A stretch of DNA of 16,861 nucleotides from JAJXYP01 sp035541855. Lineage in GTDB: Bacteria > Patescibacteriota > Minisyncoccia > UBA6257 > 2-01-FULL-56-20. The stretch is from positions 1-16,861 of the forward strand of contig DATKMM010000005.1 in the NCBI GenBank assembly GCA_035541855.1, in the 5' to 3' direction. Positions 7,433-14,086 of this stretch are shown here, in pieces. Position numbers and translations under genes: made by a program. The notes below the pieces were generated by a model. The model had not been told where the DNA came from and ran no database searches. It worked only from the letters and a program-made list of their open reading frames with translations. Each line of letters starts with the position of its first letter. The first letter of the stretch is position 1.

Positions 7433-8155
7433 TTAGTTCAGCGAATACCCCGCCTTCTGCCCGTCGTCATAGAACATCTGCACCGTGTCGCGCGAAAGCT
7501 CGGCGAGGTCGTAACCGATCTTCTCCGCTTTTTTCAGGATCTCCGGCGTCACGGTGATGATGTCCGTGCCGATCTCATCGGCCTGGAAGATGTTCAAAAG
7601 CTCGCGCGGGCTCGCCCACAGTAATTCGTGCAACGGGTTGGGCGCAAGGATCGCTTTGCACTCGCGCATGGCCGGCACCGGATCGGCACCGGTATCCGCG
7701 ATGCGTCCCGCGAAAACGGAAACGATGGCAGGCGTCTTCGGATCGAGCGCCGCAGCGACGGCGGCGACCTGCGGAACCGTTAAAATTGCCGTTACATTTA
7801 ATTTCATTCCCTCTGCCGCAAGCTTCTGGATGAGCGGACAGGATGATTCTTTCCTGGTATTCGTAACCGGGATCTTCACGTACACGTTCGGCGCCCATGC
7901 GGCGATGATCCGCGCCTGGCGCTCCATCTCCGGAAACTCATCCGAGAACACCTCGAACGAGATCGGCTTGTCCGTGATCTCGGCGAGGACCTCCTTGGCG
8001 AAGCCGGCGTAATCCGTCACGCCCGCCTTGCGCATCAGGGTCGGATTCGTGGTGAACCCCTTAATGACCGGATCTTTGGCAAGCGCGACCATGCTCGCCT
8101 TCTCTGCACCGTCCGCGAAAACCCTGATCTTCAGCTCGCTTAATTTTTTAGGCAT
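7433..8155 (-). CDS. Transaldolase-family protein
   Basis: TIM-barrel transaldolase/fructose-6-phosphate aldolase family member, 240 aa, in the length range of the short TalC/FSA group. Visible family marks: FADGA with Asp15 (usual LDTA), GFTTNP (33-38), FEVFSDE (67-73), the Schiff-base lysine Lys94 in VKIP, LNVTAI, and a VFAGRIAD segment in place of the usual PFVGRxDD. A transaldolase next to GmhA makes sense as a local source of sedoheptulose 7-phosphate from fructose 6-phosphate and erythrose 4-phosphate; this role is inferred. The start at 8155 is chosen because the extra 30 residues of the longer open frame do not look like transaldolase, and AAGGG lies just upstream. A 19-bp gap separates it from the SDR gene. 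Confidence 0.88.
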   Translation of the reverse strand: MPKKLSELKIRVFADGAEKASMVALAKDPVIKGFTTNPTLMRKAGVTDYAGFAKEVLAEITDKPISFEVFSDEFPEMERQARIIAAWAPNVYVKIPVTNTRKESSCPLIQKLAAEGMKLNVTAILTVPQVAAVAAALDPKTPAIVSVFAGRIADTGADPVPAMRECKAILAPNPLHELLWASPRELLNIFQADEIGTDIITVTPEILKKAEKIGYDLAELSRDTVQMFYDDGQKAGYSLN

Positions 8156-8174
8156 TACCCTTAGTAATACACCA

Positions 8175-9005
8175 TTAGACCTTCCTGCGCAATGTGAACT
8201 TATCCCCCGCCATGATCGCCTTGATCTGCTTTTTGCCCCACGCATTCCACTTGTCCCACGGGGCGGAAATAAGCCGCCCGGTCAGCCCGCGCGAATCGTT
8301 CGAGGCAAGGAAAACCGCGAGCGCCGCCGGAAGTTCCGGAGGCACGCCGCCGGTTTGAAACTGCTTCTTTATTTTCGCGAGCTCCGCTTTCCCGGCCCGC
8401 GCGCCGACCCGCAAAACCTCCTCAGCCATGCCGGTGTTCACGCCGCCCGGCGAGATCGCGTTCACGCGTATGTGGTACGGCTTGAGCTCGTCCGCCAGGA
8501 TCTCCGTCAACCGGGTTACGCCGGTCTTCGCGACCGCATAGGCGGAAAAGTTCGGGCGCGACGACACCGCGCCGCCTCCGGCGAAATTGATGATCACGCC
8601 GGACCGCCGCTTCATCATGAACGGGAGGACTGCTTTGCACGCGTGCACCGTGCCGAACAGGTTCACAGCGATATTGTTTTCCCAATCCTCGATCTTGTTC
8701 CCCGCAAACGGCCCGATGGGCGCCTGGATGCCGGCGCAGTTCACGAGAACATCCACGCGGCGGAACTTCTTCGCGATACCGCGGATGGCGCGCGCAGCGG
8801 CCTTCGCGTCGGCCACGTCGCAGGAAACGCCGGAAACCTGCTTCCCCGTCACGGCGGCAATCTCTTTGACGACCGGCGAGATGTCCTTCCGGCCGCGGGA
8901 CACGATGACCACGCGGGCGCCTTCGCGGACAAAAAATTCAGCGACAACCCTGCCGATCCCGCCCGACCCGCCCGTGATGACCGCAACCTTATTTTTTAAT
9001 TTCAT
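8175..9005 (-). CDS. Classical short-chain dehydrogenase/reductase (SDR)
   Basis: NAD(P)-dependent oxidoreductase of 276 aa. It has TGGSGGIG (11-18) for cofactor binding, CDV (62-64) for adenine contact, NCAG (89-92) instead of NNAG, the structural Asn115, and the catalytic YxxxK at Tyr156/Lys160. The position of the catalytic Ser, 13 residues before Tyr, is Gly143 within an AGGGA run, an atypical active site. The C-terminal tail (TGRLISAPWDKW and beyond) extends past the core fold. The start at 9005 fits the family; the longer frame to 9164 would run into the kinase gene and looks non-native. The kinase gene ends 1 bp upstream. It may oxidise or reduce a heptose intermediate or a nucleotide-heptose; the substrate is unknown. 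Confidence 0.88.
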   Translation of the reverse strand: MKLKNKVAVITGGSGGIGRVVAEFFVREGARVVIVSRGRKDISPVVKEIAAVTGKQVSGVSCDVADAKAAARAIRGIAKKFRRVDVLVNCAGIQAPIGPFAGNKIEDWENNIAVNLFGTVHACKAVLPFMMKRRSGVIINFAGGGAVSSRPNFSAYAVAKTGVTRLTEILADELKPYHIRVNAISPGGVNTGMAEEVLRVGARAGKAELAKIKKQFQTGGVPPELPAALAVFLASNDSRGLTGRLISAPWDKWNAWGKKQIKAIMAGDKFTLRRKV

Positions 9006-9006
9006 T

Positions 9007-9993
9007 TTAAAAATCGGCGAACACTTTCGATCCCTCGAAATCGAACCGATAGCGCATCTCCCGAAGACCGAGCTGGCGCATCGCCTCCCGAAATTCGCGA
9101 TGGCCGGAAGGGACGTAGAACGTGAAGAATCCGCCGCCGCCGGCGCCGGATATCTTCCCGCCAAGCGCTCCCGCCGCTAGCGCGGCATCGTAGATGCGGT
9201 CGAACTCGGCATTCGTCATCTTCGCGGAGATCTTCTTTTTATGCTGCCAATGCGCATGGAACCTCTTCCCGATCTCATCGATATTGCCCGATTCGACGGC
9301 CTCCAGGATCTCGTAACCAAGCTCCTTGATATAGTGCATGCTTTCGACAATCTCTTTCTTGTTCTCGGAAACACCCTGCTGCTGCTCGCCCAGAATAACG
9401 TCTGCACTGCGGCGCTTACCGGTATAAAAGACCAGAAGATGGTAGTTCAGCTCATCGGCAATTTCCGGGGAGACGCCGGCCTTACGGAACCTTACGGAAC
9501 CATCCTTCCCGATATCAAGCACCGTAAGCCCTCCGAGAGCGGCCAGATACGGGTCCTGCTTGCCGATAGGAAGGCCCAGAGCCCCCGCCTCGATCTCGAA
9601 ATCCTCTTCGGCGATCCGCGCGAGGGACGCATAGTCGCGCTTGAGCGTATGGATCGCGTGCAGCAATCCAACGGCATAGCAGCTCGAGGAACCAAGCCCC
9701 GTGCCATCCGGGATGTCAGCGACCGAACTGATCTCGATGTTCTTCTCGATCCCCGTATAACGTAGGATCTCGCGCGCAAGGCGGTGGCGGACCTCGCCCG
9801 CGTGATTGACGGTCTCGCTCTCGGAATACTTGACGCGAACCAGATCATCTGCGGCGGGCCGGTTCACGTCAATGTACATATACTTGTTGATCCCGGCGGA
9901 AAAAATAAAACCTCCATACTTTTCATAGTACGAAGGCAGATCGGTGCCGCCACCGCCGAGCGTGATGCGGAACGGGGTGCGCGTAATGATCAT
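9007..9993 (-). CDS. hddA: GHMP kinase, HddA-type D-glycero-alpha-D-manno-heptose-7-phosphate kinase
   Basis: Cytoplasmic GHMP-superfamily kinase of 328 aa, phosphorylating an anomeric hydroxyl with ATP. Motif 1 (TPFRITLGGGGTDLP, 6-20), the ATP-binding motif 2 (PDGTGLGSSS, 95-104) and motif 3 (GGKISGAGGGGFF, 278-290) are all intact. The GGGGTDLP form of motif 1 is typical of HddA/FkpG-like sugar-1-kinases rather than homoserine or mevalonate kinases. Linkage to GmhA, GmhB and a nucleotidyltransferase supports the heptose-7-phosphate 1-kinase assignment; L-fucose-type kinases are usually bifunctional and longer. AAGG lies 1 nt before the ATG, closer than normal, and TAATTT lies 6 nt before the ATG. 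A 10-bp tandem repeat at 9481-9500 lies inside the gene without disturbing the frame. Confidence 0.88.
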   Translation of the reverse strand: MIITRTPFRITLGGGGTDLPSYYEKYGGFIFSAGINKYMYIDVNRPAADDLVRVKYSESETVNHAGEVRHRLAREILRYTGIEKNIEISSVADIPDGTGLGSSSCYAVGLLHAIHTLKRDYASLARIAEEDFEIEAGALGLPIGKQDPYLAALGGLTVLDIGKDGSVRFRKAGVSPEIADELNYHLLVFYTGKRRSADVILGEQQQGVSENKKEIVESMHYIKELGYEILEAVESGNIDEIGKRFHAHWQHKKKISAKMTNAEFDRIYDAALAAGALGGKISGAGGGGFFTFYVPSGHREFREAMRQLGLREMRYRFDFEGSKVFADF

Positions 9994-10005
9994 GCCTTAA
10001 AATTA

Positions 10006-10929
10006 TCACGTAATCTTCCCTTTCGCAAACTCTTCCTTCAGGTATTCGATCTGCGCCCGCAGTCCCGCTTTGAGCGATGTTCTGGGCTTCCAGCCCAGCG
10101 CCACGGCGTCGGAAATATCGGCGCGCGTGACTGCCGGACGGTAGTCCGGATCGTCCGGCCGCTTCTGCACGACCGGCTCGAGCGGCGACCCCATGATCTT
10201 TTTTATCGTTTCGAAAATATCCTTCATCGAAACGCTCGCGCCGCTTCCCAGGCGGAACATCCGGTTGTCCGCGCGGTCGTCCTCAATGCACTGCAGATGG
10301 AAATCGTTGATATCGTCCACATAGATAAAGTCGCGTGCATTCTTGTCCTCATCATCGAATACAAGCGGCGGCTCGCCTTTTAACATTTTTACAATGAACT
10401 TCGTCATGACCGGCGGCGGGTTGCGCCGGTAGTCCTGGCGCGGGCCGTAGACGTTGAAATATCGCATCGCTACCGTCGTGAGCCCGAACGCATCGCGGTA
10501 TCCCTCGTCCACCATCCCGTCCGCGAATTTGCTGATCGCATAAAAACCTTTGAGCCGCTCATCCCCTTCCTCGACCGCCGAAGATTGCGCATAGACCACC
10601 TTCCGCACGCCCGCACGGCGCGCCGCTTCGAAAACATTCGCCGTGCCGACCACGTTGACATCCATCGTCTCCACCGGATCGCGCTGGCAATCCGGCAAAG
10701 AATTTTTAGCGGCGAGGTGGAAGACCACGTCCACGCCTTCAAAGACCGGGTAGATATCCTTCGAGCGGATATCGAGCTGGTGGAACCTGACCGCCGCCGG
10801 CACCTGTTCGGCGATCCCATACGCCAGATTATCAATGCCCACGACGTTATATCCGGCTGCGACCAGCCGGTCGGCAAGGTTGCTGCCGATAAAACCCGCC
10901 ACGCCCGTCACCAGGATATTCTTTGGCAT
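10006..10929 (-). CDS. NAD-dependent epimerase/dehydratase (extended SDR)
   Basis: Extended SDR of 307 aa acting on a nucleotide sugar. It shows TGVAGFIGS (8-16), Asp33 after beta-2 in GIDNLAYG, HLAA (71-74), the Ser pair at 116-117, the catalytic Tyr130/Lys134, FNVYGPRQ and RDFIYVDDI. The segment between the Ser pair and Tyr is only about 13 residues, against roughly 25 in GalE, so the usual loop with a VYG motif is missing. It is not a GMD-type dehydratase by length or motifs; a 4-epimerase or decarboxylase-like relative is possible. It sits 12 bp before hddA and 7 bp after a GT2 gene. A perfect TATAAT lies 6 nt before its ATG and there is no Shine-Dalgarno sequence. Confidence 0.88.
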   Translation of the reverse strand: MPKNILVTGVAGFIGSNLADRLVAAGYNVVGIDNLAYGIAEQVPAAVRFHQLDIRSKDIYPVFEGVDVVFHLAAKNSLPDCQRDPVETMDVNVVGTANVFEAARRAGVRKVVYAQSSAVEEGDERLKGFYAISKFADGMVDEGYRDAFGLTTVAMRYFNVYGPRQDYRRNPPPVMTKFIVKMLKGEPPLVFDDEDKNARDFIYVDDINDFHLQCIEDDRADNRMFRLGSGASVSMKDIFETIKKIMGSPLEPVVQKRPDDPDYRPAVTRADISDAVALGWKPRTSLKAGLRAQIEYLKEEFAKGKIT

Positions 10930-10935
10930 AAAGTT

Positions 10936-10941
10936 ATTATA
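10936..10941 (-). promoter_or_regulatory. Perfect -10 hexamer 6 nt before epimerase start
   Basis: TATAAT on the minus strand, built from the last codon and the TAA stop of the upstream GT2 gene, with six bases (AACTTT) between it and the ATG at 10929. That spacing would put the transcription start at the A of the ATG, a leaderless mRNA. No -35 match is visible, but an A/T-rich run lies about 10-20 bp further upstream. Confidence 0.4.
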
Positions 10942-11887
10942 TCGGAATAAAAAGATTTTTTTTCTTCCAGTCCCAGGCCCATTCCACCAAAGTGCCCGCG
11001 AGAGAACCGGGCAGAAACGAAAGCGTGACGATGGCTGCCCGTTTCAAAAAACCGACGTACGTCGCCGCTTCCTTCAACATTGCGCGGGCCTTGCGGCCTT
11101 CGCCCGCCGCCGCAAGCGTGACCGCGTACGCCTCCTTACGGTCGGCGACCCAGCGGTCGATATGGTAGCGCGCACGGTCCTCTTCGGGCATGCGGCTGCG
11201 CAGGTCTTCGAATATTTTAACCGCAGATTCCTTTATCTCCTGCTGGCGCGCAAAGTTCGTATGGCTGTCCCAGCGCAGCCGATAGCGCACCAGGTCCTTC
11301 TCAAGGAACACGATCTGGTAACCGACATAGGCCATCCGGAGAAAATAATCCCAATCCTCCACAATCCCCATCTCGGAACGGTATCCCCCGATCTCTTCGT
11401 AAACCCTCCGGCGGAACATCACCGCCGTGTTCGTGATGAACATCTTTTCAAGCAGGTTCGGGAAGACGTCAGGGCCGGAGTAGAACTCATAGCGATGGCG
11501 ATAGAGCCTGCCGGGGTCGCCATCAAAAAAATATCCGAGATCGCAATACGCCGCAGCGCAATCGGGATGCTGCTCCAGGAACAACACCTCCTCTTCCACC
11601 TTCGTCGGCAGATAGATATCGTCGGCGTCGAGATACGTAAGATATTCCCCGCGTGACTGGCGCAAAAGCTCATTGCGTCCCCCGACGAGGCCAAGCCGCT
11701 GCGCCGGCCGCACGTACCGGACCCGCGGGTCGGTGTACTCCTTCACGATCTCCGGCGTACGGTCGGTCGATTGGTCGTCCAGCACCACGAGCTCAAAATC
11801 CCCGAATGTCTGCGCGAGCGCCGAATCCAGCGCCTCTTTCAGATAGCGCTCCTCGTTATATGCGTTCACCAAAATGGAAACCTTCAT
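10937..11887 (-). CDS. GT2-family glycosyltransferase
   Basis: Inverting GT-A glycosyltransferase of 316 aa. The core shows SILVNAYNEERYL (4-16), VLDDQSTDRT (35-44), the DAD metal site at 87-89 inside YLDADDIYL, and the EDWDYF acceptor-side motif at 177-182. After about residue 210 comes a charged helical stretch, then a moderately hydrophobic tail near residues 278-305 ending in a Trp/Lys-rich end (WAWDWKKKN), probably a peripheral membrane contact. Its ATG overlaps the FkbM stop by 4 bp (ATGA), so the two are probably translationally coupled. The closing ATA TAA T of this gene forms the TATAAT box before the downstream epimerase. The sugar specificity is unknown. Confidence 0.92.
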   Translation of the reverse strand: MKVSILVNAYNEERYLKEALDSALAQTFGDFELVVLDDQSTDRTPEIVKEYTDPRVRYVRPAQRLGLVGGRNELLRQSRGEYLTYLDADDIYLPTKVEEEVLFLEQHPDCAAAYCDLGYFFDGDPGRLYRHRYEFYSGPDVFPNLLEKMFITNTAVMFRRRVYEEIGGYRSEMGIVEDWDYFLRMAYVGYQIVFLEKDLVRYRLRWDSHTNFARQQEIKESAVKIFEDLRSRMPEEDRARYHIDRWVADRKEAYAVTLAAAGEGRKARAMLKEAATYVGFLKRAAIVTLSFLPGSLAGTLVEWAWDWKKKNLFIPI

Positions 11888-12594
11888 TGCCGCGTGAAGA
11901 AATAGTCGTCGTAAACTCCGACGAAAGCCAGTCCGGCCGCATAAAGAGATTCGAAAACGTCGATATAGTCATGGTTATATCCCTTGCGCCATGGAGAGAT
12001 CTCCACAAAGGCGCTGTCGGTGTGACACAAGATCTCCCGGGCGCCACCAAGCGCCTCTTTCTCCATGCCCTCGACGTCGACTTTCATAAAATCGATATGC
12101 GTTATGCCAAGCTCGCGGCAAACATCGTCAAGCCGTTTCACGGGGATCGATATCTCGTGCCGCTTCCACGATTCCGGAGGAGGAATCAAGGAACTTGCAT
12201 CATGATGGTCTTCGTTAACATAAAATTTCAATTCTCCTGGCCGTTCGTGTAGACCATAATTGAAACAGTGAACCCTATTCCTGAAATTCCTGGTTCTCTC
12301 CACGAGCAACGCATAGGATTCGGGAAGCGGCTCGAAACAATATATCTGCGCTACCGGAAATGCTTTTGCCAGCGGGAGTGCGGCCTCACCGATAGCGGCG
12401 CCGACATCAAAAACGACCCTCACTTCGGTTCCTTTGTTTTTAGCACGCTCCTTGACCATATCGATGGCCTGGTACAGACCCCGCTTGCCGACAATCGCAT
12501 GTTTCACCGGCCTTAGGGCATCCTTTATCTTCCGCGCCGGCTCGTTCCGAAAACCTTTCGTTGCCTGCTCATAAAACCACGGAATTATTGCCAT
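11884..12594 (-). CDS. FkbM-family SAM-dependent methyltransferase
   Basis: Class I methyltransferase of 236 aa in the FkbM family, which O-methylates sugars and polyketides. SAM-binding motif I is FDVGAAIGEAAL (62-73), the acidic motif II is FEPLPESY (87-94), and the family-typical VDVEGMEKEAL lies at 172-182. About 55 residues precede the core, with a short amphipathic start and no signal peptide. It is the first gene of the 11-gene minus-strand operon and diverges from the flippase across only 19 bp. Its TGA overlaps the ATG of the next GT2 gene. No Shine-Dalgarno sequence precedes its ATG. A likely role is O-methylation of the heptose or of a terminal sugar, inferred from context. Confidence 0.92.
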   Translation of the reverse strand: MAIIPWFYEQATKGFRNEPARKIKDALRPVKHAIVGKRGLYQAIDMVKERAKNKGTEVRVVFDVGAAIGEAALPLAKAFPVAQIYCFEPLPESYALLVERTRNFRNRVHCFNYGLHERPGELKFYVNEDHHDASSLIPPPESWKRHEISIPVKRLDDVCRELGITHIDFMKVDVEGMEKEALGGAREILCHTDSAFVEISPWRKGYNHDYIDVFESLYAAGLAFVGVYDDYFFTRQ

Positions 12595-12613
12595 ATGGTA
12601 TTATCATACGTGA
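12595..12613. promoter_or_regulatory. 19-bp divergent promoter region with overlapping -10 boxes
   Basis: The whole space between the FkbM and flippase start codons. Plus strand: TATTAT (12599-12604) and TATCAT (12602-12607, exactly 6 nt before the ATG at 12614). Minus strand: TATGAT (12603-12608), 8 nt before the ATG at 12594. Neither gene has a Shine-Dalgarno sequence, so both transcripts would be leaderless or nearly so. Any -35 contacts would have to lie inside the opposite coding region; none is convincing. Confidence 0.45.
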
Positions 12614-14086
12614 ATGATGAAAAAAATAAAGGAGTTTCTGCTTGAAAACAGCAGTACGCGGCAAACCATAGCAAAGAACACATTCTGGCTTTCCGTGTCC
12701 AATTTCGGCGGCCGGATCATCAAAGCCGCCATCATTATCTATGCCGCCCGCGTACTCGGCACTGCCCAGTACGGTGTTTTTTCATATGCCCTTACGCTCG
12801 CCGGATTCATGACTCTTTTTATGGATCCCGGGATCAACACCGTGCTCACGCGTGAAACCGCAAAATCGTCAGAGGAAGAACGCTCCAGTTTCTTTTCGAC
12901 CATTTTTGCAATTAAACTGGCGCTCCTCGTCGTCGGCGTTTCCATCATTGTTTTCATCGGTCCTTATTTCAGTACGCTGCCCGGCGCGAAAGCACTCCTC
13001 CCGATCGTTGCCTTTATCCTGATGTTCGATACGTTGCGCGAGTTCTTCATGTCGCTTCTCCGGGGGATGGAAAAAATGGAATGGGAAGCTGCTGTCTTTA
13101 TCTTTACTAATTTTGCGATTGTCATTTTTGGATTCATCTTCATCTTCCGGAACCCGACCGCCGAATCGCTCGGCTGGGGTTACGCCATCGGAACAATCCT
13201 CGGCGCCATCGCGGCCATGATCGTACTCAGGAAATATATCGCTCATGCCCTTGCCAATTTCAAGGCAAGCCTCATTAAACCAATCGTACAAGCAGCATGG
13301 CCATTCGCCGTCGTTGGCGCCCTGGGCCTGCTCCTCACGAACACCGACATTCTCATTATCAGCTGGATGAAGACCGCCTCGGATGTCGGCATCTATTCCG
13401 CCGCCATCCGCATCATCCAGGTCCTCTACCTTGTCCCCGCCGTCCTGCAAGTGAGCACCCTACCGCTCTTCTCGCGTCTCGCCAAGCGCGATGACGCCAA
13501 ATTTCGCGAAGCGCTCGAACGCTCAGTGACCTTGATCTTCCTGGCCTCCATCCCGATGGTGATCGGCGGCATCATCCTCGGTACATCGATCATGACCTTC
13601 ACCTTTGGCACCGCCTTTGCTCCCGGCGGCCCGGCCTTCAAGTTCCTTATGGCAACGCTCATCGTCGATTATCCGGGCGCCATCATCGTAAACGCCATCT
13701 TTTCCTATGGCCACCAAAAAAGCCTGATCATCACGTCCGCTATCGGCGGCATCTCGAATATCGCCCTCGACCTGTTTCTCATCCCGCGTTGGGGCATGAC
13801 CGGCTCCGCCGTTGGAACCCTTATTGCGCAAACCCTGAGCAATGGCTATCTATGGTACGTCATGAACAAAATAAATCCGTTCAGCATCCTGCCCTATCTT
13901 AAGGAGATAATCGCCGCAGCCGCTATCATGTTCATCGCGACCGCCAGCCTGTCCCTCCTGGGAATAAATCTCATCATCAATATTTTAATTTCCATCATTA
14001 TTTATTTCGGTTTTCTCAAAATTTTCCGCGACCCCCTCCTCAGTGAAGCCATCGCCATCCTGCCGTTCAAAAAATCTGAGATATGA
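12614..14086 (+). CDS. wzx: Wzx-type oligosaccharide flippase (PST/MOP superfamily)
   Basis: Polytopic membrane protein of 490 aa that would flip undecaprenyl-PP-linked oligosaccharide to the outer leaflet. Alternating hydrophobic stretches along the length are consistent with 12-14 transmembrane helices. The N-terminal ARVLGTAQYGVFSYA (45-59) is the characteristic PST flippase motif after helix 1, and the internal repeat-like segment SDVGIYSAAIRI starts the second half, as in this superfamily. It starts at ATG 12614; the adjacent ATG at 12617 is equally possible. No Shine-Dalgarno sequence is present and a TATCAT lies 6 nt upstream. The TGA overlaps the next GT2 gene by 4 bp. Its base composition looks more A/T-rich than the left part of the window. 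Confidence 0.93.
   Translation: MMKKIKEFLLENSSTRQTIAKNTFWLSVSNFGGRIIKAAIIIYAARVLGTAQYGVFSYALTLAGFMTLFMDPGINTVLTRETAKSSEEERSSFFSTIFAIKLALLVVGVSIIVFIGPYFSTLPGAKALLPIVAFILMFDTLREFFMSLLRGMEKMEWEAAVFIFTNFAIVIFGFIFIFRNPTAESLGWGYAIGTILGAIAAMIVLRKYIAHALANFKASLIKPIVQAAWPFAVVGALGLLLTNTDILIISWMKTASDVGIYSAAIRIIQVLYLVPAVLQVSTLPLFSRLAKRDDAKFREALERSVTLIFLASIPMVIGGIILGTSIMTFTFGTAFAPGGPAFKFLMATLIVDYPGAIIVNAIFSYGHQKSLIITSAIGGISNIALDLFLIPRWGMTGSAVGTLIAQTLSNGYLWYVMNKINPFSILPYLKEIIAAAAIMFIATASLSLLGINLIINILISIIIYFGFLKIFRDPLLSEAIAILPFKKSEI

Noticed and set aside
8156..8245. 30-residue extension of the transaldolase frame
   Set aside because: It overlaps the SDR gene, is unlike the family, and the start at 8155 has AAGGG just upstream.
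9006..9164. 53-residue N-terminal extension of the SDR frame
   Set aside because: It lies inside the 3' end of the kinase gene and its Ser/Arg/Pro-rich sequence is unlike an SDR; the start at 9005 gives a normal SDR N-terminus.
9481..9500. 10-bp perfect tandem repeat (cttacggaac twice) inside the hddA gene, suspected frameshifting duplication
   Set aside because: The reading frame continues with intact GHMP motifs on both sides, and the segment length matches what is expected of the family, so no frameshift is indicated.
12869..13450. Minus-strand open frame of 193 codons opposite the flippase
   Set aside because: Asp/Glu/Gly-rich antisense translation of a membrane protein gene; no start signal and no domain.
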